64,000 bases of DNA from Nitrobacter sp963807355 (GTDB lineage: Bacteria > Pseudomonadota > Alphaproteobacteria > Rhizobiales > Xanthobacteraceae): contig CAWEBX010000036.1 of NCBI GenBank assembly GCA_963807355.1, positions 1-64,000 on the forward strand, written 5' to 3'. A program made the translations under genes and the position numbers. Shown piece after piece: positions 14,385 through 24,138 of the stretch (positions are counted from its first letter, which is position 1; each line of letters begins with the position of its first letter). The notes beneath the pieces were generated by a model that saw only the letters and a list, made by a program, of their open reading frames with translations, was not told the DNA's origin and searched no databases.

Positions 14385-14585
14385 CTAAACGGCCAGCCCG
14401 CCCGTGAGCTGGTACTTGATCGATCTTGCCTGCTTCTCGCTGATCTCGGCCGTGAGCAAGTCGCCGACGATGCGCTGAGGTTCATGCTGGCGTTTGATGG
14501 CGGTCACCATGATCTCGTCGAAGGCGGCCTTCATTCCGTAGAGTTTGAGCTCACCCATGAGATCGAAGATTTGGGCTCGTTCCAT
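14385..14585 (-). pseudogene. istB: IS21 IstB ATPase, N-terminal fragment
   Basis: ATG at 14585 overlaps the istA stop (TGATG), as usual in IS21 elements. It reads MERAQIFDLMGELKLYGMKA, IKRQHEPQRIVGDLLTAEIS and KQARSIKYQLT, the helical N-terminal region of IstB, then departs to GGLAV and stops. The AAA+ ATPase domain of about 180 residues is absent, so the element has lost its right part. Confidence 0.85.
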
Positions 14586-16110
14586 CAGTTGGTCCTCCGA
14601 AGGTTGTCGTAGCGGGCACAATCAGCGATCGGCGCATGGCGAAGCGTCAGCGCGGCCGGCGTCATGATGTTGGCTGGTGGCGCCGGCTCACGTTGCCGAG
14701 CCAAGATGTTGAGCACGACATCAGCGGAATGGACGCCGTGAGCGACCGCTTCGGCGCAGGCGGCCTCAACTGCTGGCAGACCGTCTGTCAGCACCGCGTT
14801 GAGGATATCGACCATCTGCCGATTGCCGTCATCGGCGCCGGCAAGCTTCCGCCGCACACGCTCGATCGCAGCCGGCAGCACCCAGTCCTTGAAGGGCCGT
14901 TGCGCAAGGCGCCGGGCTTGCGCATCAGGACAGGTACATAGTGCCAGGGATCGTAGACCGTCTCGCCGCGGCCAAATGATCGTTGATGCTCGGCAACAAT
15001 CCGGCCGTCTTGGCGGATTACGATACGGTCCGCATAGGCCTGGACTTCAACGGGCCGCCCAACGGCGCTCGCCGCCACCGAGTATTTGTTGTTGTCGAAG
15101 CGCACCAGGCAGGTCTTGGAGATCGAGGCGGGCACGGCATGGAAGCCGTCAAAGCGACCGGCATAGGGGACGAGCCTCGGTCGCTCAGCTTCGAAGACTT
15201 CCCAGATGGTTCGGTCCGCGAACTCCGGATGTCGGTGCGCTTTGGCGTAAGCAATGCATTTATCGAGCAGCCAGGCGTTCAGCTCATCCAGCGTCTTGAA
15301 GCGCAGCCGCGGGGTGAAGAAACGTTCGCGGACCAGCCCGACCTGGTTCTCAACCTGGCCCTTCTCCCAGCCCGACGCTGGCGTGCAGGCAACCGGGTCC
15401 ACCAGATAGTGGCTGCACATCTGCAGGAAGCTGCGATTGTAAAGGCGTCCCTTGCCGACGAAGATCGTCTCGACCGCCGTCTTCATATTGTCGTAGATGC
15501 CGCGCCTGCAGGCCCCCTTGAACAGTGCGAACGCCCGATCATGGGCGTCGAACACCATCTCCTGCGTCTCGCGCGGATAGGCCCGCACGAACAGCATCCG
15601 ACTGTGGCAGAGCCGGACGTGAGCCACCTTCATGATCACCGTGACCCCGCTCAGCAGGATCACTTCGTGGCTCCAGTCAAACTGGTAGGCTTCCCCCGGT
15701 GAAAAGCTCAGTGGCACATAGGCCGAGGTGGTCGAAGCGCCACGCTCTTGGCTCCAGCGCCGCGCATACCGACGAACCGCATCGTAACCCCCGACATAGC
15801 CCAGACCGCGAAGCTCTTCGAACAACCGGATCAGCGTCAGCCGTTCTCGCGCCGCCTTGCTCTCGTTTGCCAACAGCAACCGGTCAAGCTCGGCATTCCA
15901 AGGGCCCATCTTCGGCTGAGGCTGCGTCTCTCGCTCGTACCGAAACTCCGTCGCTTGAGATCGGATGACCTTGCCAACCACCTTCCGCGACACGCCGAGT
16001 TCTCGGCAAATCGCCTTGATCGGACGACCATCCACAAAATAGGCGCGACGGATCTTGGCAATCCACCACCAGCATTCCAACCTCGGCTTCCGTGACTCGA
16101 TGGAAGCCAC
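14585..16110 (-). pseudogene. istA: IS21 IstA transposase, one-base frameshift near the C-terminus
   Basis: IstA is a DDE transposase with an N-terminal helix-turn-helix (RPIKAICRELGVSRKVVGKV) and a catalytic core beginning SFSPGEAYQFDWSHE, followed by CRRGIYDNMKTAV (second Asp) and GWEKGQVENQVGLVRERFF (Glu). The frame is intact to about 14905, where a lost C in the CCC run switches it: PFKDWVLPAAIERVRRKL then continues in the other frame to TGA at 14585. The repaired length is about 507 aa, normal for IstA. Confidence 0.88.
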
Positions 16111-16341
16111 TGTGGACCCTTGCCCCGGGGTCCCGATTGGATGCCGATCACCCCGAAAACGGGGTCCTTATTCCACGCCAAAACACAGCTTGCCGCGTCG
16201 GTCACGTTCCTGCATACCCTCCCCTCCGATCGCGAGCCCTGCCCCGCTCCGCCATCCGGCTGCCCCTTCACGCCCTCGCGGCGATGCTAGCGGAAGAGGC
16301 TGCACGGCGAACAGTGGAACGGATACGGAATACCGGCGAAA
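16111..16341. other. intergenic stretch between istA and glnS
   Basis: It holds the outer IS21 end (imprecise) with a CCCC-GAAAA-CGGGG hairpin at about 16153-16166. No gene or recognisable promoter is visible in the rest. Confidence 0.35.
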
Positions 16342-18021
16342 TCAGGAGCCGGTCGCCGCGACCTTGGCCCAGGTGTCGCGCAGGCCGACCGTCCGGTTGA
16401 ACACAAGGCTGCCGGGAGACGAATCCTTATCCCGGCAGAAATAGCCCTGCCGTTCGAACTGCACTGAATCTCCGTCATCCTCTCGGGCGAGAGCGGGCTC
16501 AACCATGCAGCCGGACAGAGTTTGAAGCGATTGCGGATTGAGTTGGGATACGAAGTTCGCCGCGTCGGGCTGCTCGGTATCGAACAGATGACCGTGAAGT
16601 CTGATCTCGGCCGGCACGGCGTCCGCCGCGTTCACCCAATGCATTGTGGCCTTTACCTTTCGGCCGTCAGGCGCATTGCCACCTTTGGTCGCCGGATCGT
16701 AGGTGCAGCGAAGTTCGAGCACTTCACCCGCGGAGTTCTTCACCACATCGCGGCATGTGATGAAATACGCATATCGCAGCCGCACTTCCTTGCCCGGCGA
16801 CAAGCGGAAGAACTTCTTCGGCGGGTTTTCCATGAAGTCTTCCTGCTCGATATAAATCTCGCGCCCGAACCGCATCCATCGGGTGCCCTGCGAGGGATCA
16901 TCGGGATGGTTCACTGCCTCAAGCTCCTCACTCTGGCCTTCCGGATAATTCTCGATAACGACCTTGAGTGGACGCAAGACGGCCATGCGACGCGGCGCGT
17001 TCCTGTTGAGAGCCTCTCGAACGGCGAAATCGAACATTCCGACATCGACGGTACTGTTCGCTTTCGCAACGCCAATCCTCTTGATGAACTCTCGCAGCGC
17101 CTCAGCCGGCACACCGCGCCGCTGAAGGCCCGCAAGGGTGGGCATGCGAGGATCGTCCCAGCCCGCAACGTGACCACCGCGAACAAGTTCGGTCAGCACC
17201 CGCTTCGACAAAAGCGTATACGTGACGTTGAGCCGTGCGAATTCGTACTGATGCGGTCGCGACGGCACCGGAAGATTGTCGAGAAACCAGTCATAGAGTG
17301 GCCGATGATCTTCGAACTCCAGCGTGCAGACGGAATGCGTGATGTGTTCGATCGAGTCGGACTGCCCATGGGCGAAATCGTAGCTCGGATAGATGTTCCA
17401 CGTGTTTCCCGTGCGCGGATGATGGGCGTGTAGAATCCGGTAGAGCACGGGATCGCGCAGGTTGATGTTGCCGGACGCCATGTCGATTTTCGCACGCAGT
17501 ACCCGCGCGCCATTGGGAAATTCTCCGGCCCGCATCCGCGCGAACAGGTCAAGATTCTCATCAACCGGCCGGTCGCGGAACGGGCTGTGTCTGCCAGATT
17601 CGGTCAGCGTACCGCGAGCCAGGCGGATCTCCTCCTGTGTCTGATCGTCGACATAGGCCTTTCCTGCGCGAATGAGGTGTTGCGCCCAGGCGTAGAGCTG
17701 TTCGAAATAGTCCGAGGTATAATAGAGGTGTGTTCCCCAATTGAAGCCCAACCAGCGGACGTCGCGCTGGATCGCGTCGATGTATTCCTGCTCCTCCTTG
17801 GTCGGATTGGTGTCGTCGAAACGGAGATGGCAACGTCCGCCGAAATCATCGGCAATGCCGAAATTCAGGCAGATCGATTTGGCGTGCCCGAGATGTAAAT
17901 AGCCATTCGGCTCCGGCGGAAACCGGGTGACGATGCTCTTGTGCTTTCCGGACGCAAGGTCAGCGGCCACGATATCGCGTATGAAATCCCGGCCCGCTTC
18001 CGCAGTCGATTCGTCGGTCAT
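16342..18021 (-). CDS. glnS: glutaminyl-tRNA synthetase, 559 aa
   Basis: It charges tRNA-Gln with glutamine in the cytosol. It has the class I signature PPEPNGYLHLGHAKSIC (about residues 35-51), FDDTNPTKEEQEYIDAI, the KMSKS equivalent LLSKRVL near residue 270, and the C-terminal anticodon-binding beta barrels up to FNRTVGLRDTWAKV. The length matches bacterial GlnRS (550-560). ATG at 18021 is the only good start. It is divergent from gltX across about 215 bp. Having GlnRS alongside GluRS means this genome need not rely on transamidation for tRNA-Gln. Confidence 0.97.
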   Translation of the reverse strand: MTDESTAEAGRDFIRDIVAADLASGKHKSIVTRFPPEPNGYLHLGHAKSICLNFGIADDFGGRCHLRFDDTNPTKEEQEYIDAIQRDVRWLGFNWGTHLYYTSDYFEQLYAWAQHLIRAGKAYVDDQTQEEIRLARGTLTESGRHSPFRDRPVDENLDLFARMRAGEFPNGARVLRAKIDMASGNINLRDPVLYRILHAHHPRTGNTWNIYPSYDFAHGQSDSIEHITHSVCTLEFEDHRPLYDWFLDNLPVPSRPHQYEFARLNVTYTLLSKRVLTELVRGGHVAGWDDPRMPTLAGLQRRGVPAEALREFIKRIGVAKANSTVDVGMFDFAVREALNRNAPRRMAVLRPLKVVIENYPEGQSEELEAVNHPDDPSQGTRWMRFGREIYIEQEDFMENPPKKFFRLSPGKEVRLRYAYFITCRDVVKNSAGEVLELRCTYDPATKGGNAPDGRKVKATMHWVNAADAVPAEIRLHGHLFDTEQPDAANFVSQLNPQSLQTLSGCMVEPALAREDDGDSVQFERQGYFCRDKDSSPGSLVFNRTVGLRDTWAKVAATGS

Positions 18022-18235
18022 TGTGTGCCTTTCACTCCGAGCCTATGTGCCAAATCCACGCGCAGCCGCCAAGGGCTGAGATACCGGCAAACTGGGAAAC
18101 GGCGCCGTCCCGGCGTTCCGCGTAGAGATAGAAACGGACAAAATATCCCTTCACTACATTGACGCCGCGAAGCAGGCCAGTTAGCCGTTCATGCGAATCC
18201 CGATACCCTCTTCCGAAGTGTCAGATCCACCAAAA

Positions 18236-19660
18236 ATGACAGCACCCGTCGTTACACGCTTTGCGCCATCCCCGACCGGTTTTCTTCACATCGGCGGCGG
18301 CCGGACCGCGCTCTTTAATTGGCTCTATGCGCGCAAGCACGGAGGCAAGATGCTGCTCCGGATCGAGGATACCGATCGCGCGCGTTCCACGCCGGCGGCC
18401 ATCGATGCGATCCTTGACGGGCTGAAGTGGCTGGGTATCGAGTGGGACGACGAAGTCGTGTACCAGTTTTCCCGCGTTGCGCGCCATCGCGAGATCGCTG
18501 AGCAGTTGCTCGCCGAAGGCAAGGCTTACCGATGTTATGCAACGCCGGAAGAGCTGTCCGAGATGCGCGAGAAGGCGCGGGCCGAAGGTCGTGCCAAGCT
18601 TTACGACGGCCGTTGGCGCGATCGCCACGAGTCCGAAGCACCGCCAGGCGTCAAGCCAACCATTCGCCTCAAGGCGCCTCTGACCGGTGAAACCGTGATC
18701 GAGGATCAAGTTCAGGGACGCATTGTTTGGCAGAACGAGAACCTCGATGACCTCGTGCTGCTGCGCGGCGATGGCACGCCGACCTACATGCTCGCCGTCG
18801 TTGTCGATGACCGCGACATGGGAGTGACACACATCATTCGCGGCGACGACCACCTCATCAATGCAGCCCGCCAGAAGCAGATATACGATACCCTTGGATG
18901 GTCTCTCCCGACGATGGCCCACATTCCGCTTATCCATGGCCCAGACGGCTCGAAGCTTTCCAAGCGTCACGGCGCCCTGGGAGTCGATGCCTATCGCGCG
19001 ATGGGATATTTACCGGTGGCACTTCGCAACTATCTGGTTCGGCTCGGCTGGAGCCATGGCGATCAGGAGATCTTCTCCACACAGGAAATGATCGATGCGT
19101 TCGATCTGTTTGCTATTGGACGCTCCGCCGCGCGCTTCGACTTTGCCAAACTTGAAAACCTCAACGGCCATTATATTCACAGTTGTGACGATCGTGCTCT
19201 GGTGACCCTGTTCGAGAATGCGCTTGATTACGTTCCGCGCGGAGCGGACATCAAGCCGAAACTTAACGAGGTCACACGAGCGCAGCTCCTGCGCGCGATG
19301 CCTGGACTTAAAGAGCGGGCCAAAACCCTGATCGAATTAATCGAGGGCGCTCGATTTATCTTCGCAGATCGACCTTTGACGATGGAATCCAAAGCCGCCG
19401 CATTGCTGACGCCTGAGATACGCACTCTGATCGGAAGGCTTCGCGCGGTCCTTGAATCGGTTACTTCGTGGAGCGCGGAGACGACCGAAGCCGCGATGCG
19501 AACTTTTGCTGAACAAAACAATCTCAAACTCGGCGCTATCGCGCAGCCGCTTCGAATTGCGTTGACCGGTCGAACGACATCGCCCGGCATATTCGACGTC
19601 CTCGCTACGCTCGGAAAAGAGACGTGTTTGGCCCGGCTTGGCGATCAAAGTTCACCGTAA
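18236..19660 (+). CDS. gltX: glutamyl-tRNA synthetase, 474 aa
   Basis: Class I synthetase attaching glutamate to tRNA-Glu. The start ATG at 18236 gives MTAPVVTRFAPSPTGFLHIG with the HIGH motif near residues 18-21. KMSKS is GSKLSKRHGALGV at about residues 238-250. The C-terminal helical anticodon-binding region is complete (TSPGIFDVLATLGKETCLAR). The extra upstream codons from 18191 are not family-like. It is followed by gltA on the same strand after 140 bp, with its own promoter space. Confidence 0.96.
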   Translation: MTAPVVTRFAPSPTGFLHIGGGRTALFNWLYARKHGGKMLLRIEDTDRARSTPAAIDAILDGLKWLGIEWDDEVVYQFSRVARHREIAEQLLAEGKAYRCYATPEELSEMREKARAEGRAKLYDGRWRDRHESEAPPGVKPTIRLKAPLTGETVIEDQVQGRIVWQNENLDDLVLLRGDGTPTYMLAVVVDDRDMGVTHIIRGDDHLINAARQKQIYDTLGWSLPTMAHIPLIHGPDGSKLSKRHGALGVDAYRAMGYLPVALRNYLVRLGWSHGDQEIFSTQEMIDAFDLFAIGRSAARFDFAKLENLNGHYIHSCDDRALVTLFENALDYVPRGADIKPKLNEVTRAQLLRAMPGLKERAKTLIELIEGARFIFADRPLTMESKAAALLTPEIRTLIGRLRAVLESVTSWSAETTEAAMRTFAEQNNLKLGAIAQPLRIALTGRTTSPGIFDVLATLGKETCLARLGDQSSP

Positions 19661-19800
19661 CGCCCACCATCCGATTTTTGGCGATCTTGCGGTGCACATA
19701 GCAATACGATACCCCTTTGCGCGGCGCTTTGTAACGGCCGACTAGTCTCCTCATCGAGAGACCAGGCGATCCGCAACGATCTCATCGGGGGGGCTTCACG

Positions 19801-21102
19801 ATGAACGCAACGAGCACAAAAACCGCAACGTTGACGGTCGAGAATAAGAGTTACGAGTTCCCCGTACTGAGTGGCACGGTCGGACCGGATGTCATCGACA
19901 TCGCCAAGCTTTACGCGCAGGCCGGCCTGTTTACTTATGACCCGGGATTCACGTCCACCGGCAGCTGCCAATCCAAGATCACCTATATCGACGGTGACGA
20001 AGGCGTACTCGAATATCGCGGTTATCCGATCGAGCAACTCGCGGAAAAAGGCGATTTCCTTGAGACCTGCTATCTGCTGCTCTACGGTGAGCTGCCCACG
20101 ACGTCGCAGAAGAGCGATTTCGACAAGCGTGTCATCCACCACACCATGGTCCATGAGCAGATGAAGCGGTTCTTCCAAAGCTTCCGCCGCGATGCTCATC
20201 CCATGGCGGTCATGGTGGCTGCGGTCGGTGCACTTGCCGCTTTTTATCACGACTCCACTGACATCAACGATCCCAAGCAGCGCATGGTCGCGTCCATGCG
20301 CATGATCGCGAAAATGCCGACACTGGCTGCGATGGCCTACAAATATACTATCGGCCAGCCGTTCATCTATCCGAAGAACTCCCTGAGCTTTGCCGAAAAC
20401 TTCCTCCATATGTGCTTCGCCGTGCCGTGCGAGGACTACAACATAAACCCTGTTCTGGCGAACGCGCTCGACAAGATCTTCATTCTGCATGCTGACCACG
20501 AGCAGAACGCATCGACATCGACCGTGCGCATCGCAGGCTCCTCAGGTTCGAATCCATTCGCGTGCATTGCCGCCGGCATCGCCTGCCTGTGGGGACCCGC
20601 ACACGGCGGCGCCAACGAGGCGGCGCTAACCATGCTTTCTGAAATCGGAACCGTGGACAGGATTCCGGAATTCATCGACAGGGTGAAGGACAAGAACAGC
20701 GACGTCCGGCTGATGGGATTCGGACATCGGGTCTACAAGAACTACGATCCCCGCGCGAAGATCATGCAAAAAATGTGTCACGCGGTGCTCAACGAGACCG
20801 GCCACGGCGATGATCCCATGCTCAAGGTGGCGCTGGAGCTCGAAAAGATCGCTTTGAACGATGAATATTTTATCGATCGCAAACTGTATCCCAACGTCGA
20901 CTTCTATTCGGGCCTCACCCTGAAAGCGATGGGCTTTCCGACCTCGATGTTCACGGTGCTGTTCGCGGTCGCGCGCACCGTCGGCTGGATCAGCCAGTGG
21001 AGCGAGATGATCGAGGATCCGCAGCAGAAGATCGGTCGCCCGCGGCAGCTGTATACCGGCGCGACCCGGCGCGATTACATCGACATGGCCAACCGCAGGT
21101 AA
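19801..21102 (+). CDS. gltA: citrate synthase, 433 aa
   Basis: It condenses oxaloacetate and acetyl-CoA to citrate, the entry step of the TCA cycle. It is the Gram-negative hexameric type, with an N-terminal NADH-binding-like extension (TATLTVENKSYEFPVLSGTV), active-site His regions NEAALTMLSEIG and GFGHRVYKNYDPRAKIM, and catalytic Asp in YPNVDFYSGLTLKAMG. It ends GATRRDYIDMANRR, standard for the family. ATG at 19801 follows a G-rich Shine-Dalgarno (GGGGGGG at -6). It is convergent with lpxB. Confidence 0.97.
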   Translation: MNATSTKTATLTVENKSYEFPVLSGTVGPDVIDIAKLYAQAGLFTYDPGFTSTGSCQSKITYIDGDEGVLEYRGYPIEQLAEKGDFLETCYLLLYGELPTTSQKSDFDKRVIHHTMVHEQMKRFFQSFRRDAHPMAVMVAAVGALAAFYHDSTDINDPKQRMVASMRMIAKMPTLAAMAYKYTIGQPFIYPKNSLSFAENFLHMCFAVPCEDYNINPVLANALDKIFILHADHEQNASTSTVRIAGSSGSNPFACIAAGIACLWGPAHGGANEAALTMLSEIGTVDRIPEFIDRVKDKNSDVRLMGFGHRVYKNYDPRAKIMQKMCHAVLNETGHGDDPMLKVALELEKIALNDEYFIDRKLYPNVDFYSGLTLKAMGFPTSMFTVLFAVARTVGWISQWSEMIEDPQQKIGRPRQLYTGATRRDYIDMANRR

Positions 21103-21109
21103 TGTCGCG

Positions 21110-21222
21110 GAACTATAGCGTTTTCGAGCGGAAGATACCGCTTCGCGTGAAGAAGAAAATGCGACAAATTAAAATCATAGGGTTTGCTTCTGATTCCATC
21201 AGAAGCGAAAAGGCTCTCGTTG
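21110..21222. repeat. intergenic repeat with perfect hairpin
   Basis: A core hairpin GCTTCTGA-TTCCA-TCAGAAGC lies at 21186-21206, preceded by GTTTTCGAGCGGAAG and CGCTTCGCGTGAAG. From memory this layout is a dispersed intergenic repeat in Bradyrhizobium/Rhodopseudomonas genomes. It sits between convergent gltA and lpxB and could terminate both. Confidence 0.55.
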
Positions 21223-21264
21223 TGTCGGACCCAATCACGCGTAACTGTCTCTTACCTTTCTCGT

Positions 21265-22455
21265 CTATGTCCGTCCGCGCGACTCCCGCATGACCTCGAG
21301 CACGATATCGGCCGCGCGCTCACTCGGCGAACGCTGCCCTGTGGACATGATCGTATCGAGCTTGGCAAAAGCCTTGAGCTGAAACTGCCGCATCGGTGAA
21401 TCCGTCAGAACCTCCCGCAGCGCCGGTGCAAGATTTCGGGCTGTACAATTTTCCTGGAGGAATTCCGGGATGACATTCTCACCGATCACGAGATTGGCCA
21501 AGATGACCGATGATACGCGAACGACGCGCTGCGCGATCCAAGCCTCCACCCTCCCCCCTTTGTAGGCAGCAACCATTGGCACGCCCGCCAAGGCAAGCTC
21601 GAGCGTCACGGTGCCTGACTTGGCGAGTGCCGCGCGCGCCGCGCGGAACGCGGCGCGCTTGTCATCGTCGCCGACCACGATCCTTGGCCGACGCGGCCAG
21701 TTCGCGACGGCTATTGTGATCTCGTCGACGAGATGCGGCATTGTGGGCAAAATTACATCTATCTCGGGGGCGCTCTGTCGCAACACCTCGATGGTCTCGC
21801 CGAAGGCGGAGAGGTGATGGCGGATTTCACTACGCCGGCTCCCGGGCAATACCAGAAGCGTCGGAGCTGACGCATCGCGCCGCTGACGTTCCTGGGCGTC
21901 CGGCCGCAGCACTCCAACCTGCTCTAGTAGCGGGTGGCCGACATAGGTGCAGGGCGGACCTTCAAGCCTGCGATACGCTTCCGGTTCGAATGGCAGCAGC
22001 GCCAATACGTGATCGACATAGCTACGCATGGCCCGCGCCCGGCCGGGCCGCCAGGCCCACACCGAGGGGGAGACGTAATCCACGATCGGCAAGACGCGCC
22101 GCCGGGCGCGCACGCGTCGCGCCACGCGGTGGGTGAAGTCGGGACTGTCGATAATGACGAGCATGTCCGGCGCAGCCGCGAGAACGGCATCCGCTGTCTC
22201 GCGAATCCGCCGCAGGATCATGGGAAGCTGCTTCACCACGGCCGCGAATCCCATGATCGACAGACCTTCGATCGGAAACAACGACACGAGACCTTCGCGC
22301 GCCATTGACTGACCGCCGACGCCTTCGAACCGCACTGTATCTCCGAGCCGCCGCCGCAGAGCTTTCATCAGGCTGGAGCCGAGGCGGTCGCCGGACTCTT
22401 CCGTTGCAATGAGGAATATTTTTCGGGAGTGATCTGCTAACGCCTCGTCCGGCAT
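21265..22455 (-). CDS. lpxB: lipid-A-disaccharide synthase, 396 aa
   Basis: It joins UDP-2,3-diacylglucosamine and 2,3-diacylglucosamine 1-phosphate into the lipid A disaccharide at the inner membrane (GT19 family). It has FLIATEESGDRLGSSLMKAL at the N-terminus, DYVSPSVWAWRPGRARAM, LVLPGSRRSEIRHHL and KSGTVTLELALAGVPMVAAY. The length matches. Its ATG overlaps the lpxI stop (TAATG), so it is the last gene of the lipid A run. Confidence 0.96.
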   Translation of the reverse strand: MPDEALADHSRKIFLIATEESGDRLGSSLMKALRRRLGDTVRFEGVGGQSMAREGLVSLFPIEGLSIMGFAAVVKQLPMILRRIRETADAVLAAAPDMLVIIDSPDFTHRVARRVRARRRVLPIVDYVSPSVWAWRPGRARAMRSYVDHVLALLPFEPEAYRRLEGPPCTYVGHPLLEQVGVLRPDAQERQRRDASAPTLLVLPGSRRSEIRHHLSAFGETIEVLRQSAPEIDVILPTMPHLVDEITIAVANWPRRPRIVVGDDDKRAAFRAARAALAKSGTVTLELALAGVPMVAAYKGGRVEAWIAQRVVRVSSVILANLVIGENVIPEFLQENCTARNLAPALREVLTDSPMRQFQLKAFAKLDTIMSTGQRSPSERAADIVLEVMRESRGRT

Positions 22456-23312
22456 TATGCAGACAGCCCGACAACGAACAGGTTTGATGCGTCCGCCTCG
22501 CCGACCAGCGCCTGTGGTTCTGCGACGAGCGTATTCCCGGCGACAACGGCCAGTCCGGCTAGCCCGGCGGCAGCCGCATTTTCGATGGTTTGCGGACCTA
22601 GCGTCGGCAGATCGTAGCGCAAGTCCTGTCCGTGCTTTGGTGCCTTTACGAGCACGCCGCGCTGGGCCTTGGCACGGATTCGTCCGTCGGCGCGCAATTG
22701 GGCGATACGAGCCAAAAGCGCGTCCGTTCCTTCAATTCCCTCCACGCCGACCACATGACCGTCGATTACAACGACAGCCTGCCCGACGTCGAAGGGACTG
22801 AGGGCGCGCAGCATGTCCAGCCCCTTAGCTATGTCACTGGCCGCGGATTGATCCGGCGTTTTCCGGGTCAGGCATCCGGCAGGCATCAGCAGATCCGGCG
22901 CGATGTCCTTGATCCCCACCATTCGAAAACCGTCGCGTTCCAGAATGCGACCGATCCCCGACAGCAAATGGTCATCGCCACCCCGAAACGCCGCCAAAAC
23001 GTGTCCCATCACCCGGACGGTTCCCCAGTCCAGGCAAATCTCCGACAGCGCCGGGCGAACCAGCGTCCCGATGAAAACCAGATCTCGGCAGTTTTCCGCG
23101 CGCAACAGCCGCACAACCTTTCCGATCTGGCCGACCGCGATCCAGTGATGTGTGAAATGCGACACCTTTTCTGGGTCGCATACGCCCTTCAACGCGAAGA
23201 AGACGGGTTTGAGACCTCGCGCGGTCAGCAAATCGGCAACCGCGAACGGCAACACTCCACCGCCGGCAATCAAGCCGATCGGCGAGGAAATACCCGAAAC
23301 ACGATCAGTCAT
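22455..23312 (-). CDS. lpxI: UDP-2,3-diacylglucosamine pyrophosphatase LpxI, 285 aa
   Basis: LpxI (old DUF1009) cleaves UDP-2,3-diacylglucosamine to lipid X and UMP, replacing LpxH in alphaproteobacteria. ATG at 23312 starts MTDRVSGISSPIGLIAGGG, then VLPFAVADLLTARGLKPVFF, and the C-terminal domain has LVKAPKHGQDLRYDLPTLGP and GNTLVAEPQALVGEADASNL. It lies between lpxA and lpxB, the usual alphaproteobacterial arrangement. The longer frame to 23393 would run into lpxA. Confidence 0.94.
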   Translation of the reverse strand: MTDRVSGISSPIGLIAGGGVLPFAVADLLTARGLKPVFFALKGVCDPEKVSHFTHHWIAVGQIGKVVRLLRAENCRDLVFIGTLVRPALSEICLDWGTVRVMGHVLAAFRGGDDHLLSGIGRILERDGFRMVGIKDIAPDLLMPAGCLTRKTPDQSAASDIAKGLDMLRALSPFDVGQAVVVIDGHVVGVEGIEGTDALLARIAQLRADGRIRAKAQRGVLVKAPKHGQDLRYDLPTLGPQTIENAAAAGLAGLAVVAGNTLVAEPQALVGEADASNLFVVGLSA

Positions 23313-23331
23313 GACTAACACGCCGGCTCCG

Positions 23332-24138
23332 CTATGCGGATTTGTTTGCGCCGCCCTCCGGCAGACAGAGAGGACGATGTTTATCCTCGCCAATAAACGT
23401 CAGTATCTCCGCAATAGCAGGATCGTCTGACGCATGTGATTGGACACGCTGGAGACGGTCTGCAAAGAGACCCGGCCCGTAAAACAGTTCCTGATAGAAC
23501 GACCTGACCTTGACGAGACGCTCGCGGGTAAACTTGCGGCGTCTCATGCCGACAACGTTAAGGCCCTCAAGATGCCCATGCTGGCCATTGACGAAGCCGT
23601 AGGGAATGACATCGCCACGGATGCCCGTGAGGCCGCCGATCATAGCCTGCCTGCCGATGCGCGCGAATTGATGCACGGCAGAAAGACCGCCGATATAGAC
23701 GAAATCCCCGACTTTGCAGTGTCCGCCCAGCGTTGCCGAATTGGCAAAAATCACGTCATCGCCGACCTGGCAGTCGTGGCCGACATGGCTGTAACTCATG
23801 AAGAACCCACGCGCACCGATGCGTGTAACGCCGACATCCTTGGGTGTGCCGACGTTCATCGTCACACTTTCACGGATCGTGCAGCCATCGCCAATCTCAA
23901 GGCGCGTCGGCTCGTTCCCATAACCCATATCCTGTGGCGCGCCACCAAGCGCCGCGAACGGATAGATCGTGCAATTGGCCCCGATAGTTGTGTGTCCTGT
24001 GATGGACACATGCGAGATCAGGCGGCAGTTCGGACCGAGGACGACATGGGGACCAACCGTGCAGAACGGCCCGATCTCGGTCAATTCTCCGATCACGGCG
24101 CCAGCTTCAATCCGGGCGGTAGGATCGATCCTGCTCAT
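23332..24138 (-). CDS. lpxA: acyl-ACP:UDP-GlcNAc O-acyltransferase, 268 aa
   Basis: First step of lipid A synthesis. ATG at 24138 (MSRIDPTARIEAGAVIGELT) overlaps the fabZ stop (TGATG). It has a left-handed beta-helix of hexapeptide repeats through about residue 190, containing the catalytic His region FFMSYSHVGHDCQVGDD and then TLGGHCKVGDFVYIGGLSAV, followed by a helical C-terminal domain. The length is normal. Codons upstream of 24138 are in fabZ and not part of it. Confidence 0.96.
   Translation of the reverse strand: MSRIDPTARIEAGAVIGELTEIGPFCTVGPHVVLGPNCRLISHVSITGHTTIGANCTIYPFAALGGAPQDMGYGNEPTRLEIGDGCTIRESVTMNVGTPKDVGVTRIGARGFFMSYSHVGHDCQVGDDVIFANSATLGGHCKVGDFVYIGGLSAVHQFARIGRQAMIGGLTGIRGDVIPYGFVNGQHGHLEGLNVVGMRRRKFTRERLVKVRSFYQELFYGPGLFADRLQRVQSHASDDPAIAEILTFIGEDKHRPLCLPEGGANKSA

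Larger units (their letters stand above)
14385..16180 (-). mobile_element. truncated IS21-family insertion sequence
   Basis: istA and the first quarter of istB remain. The istB end is cut at about 14385. The outer end upstream of istA is somewhere in 16111-16200, where a CCCCGAAAACGGGG hairpin lies, but I cannot define a terminal inverted repeat. It is inserted 160 bp downstream of the glnS stop. It is not autonomous as written. Confidence 0.75.

Noticed and set aside
14983..15702. 239-codon plus-strand frame over istA
   Set aside because: It is antisense to a recognised transposase and has no start or domain support.
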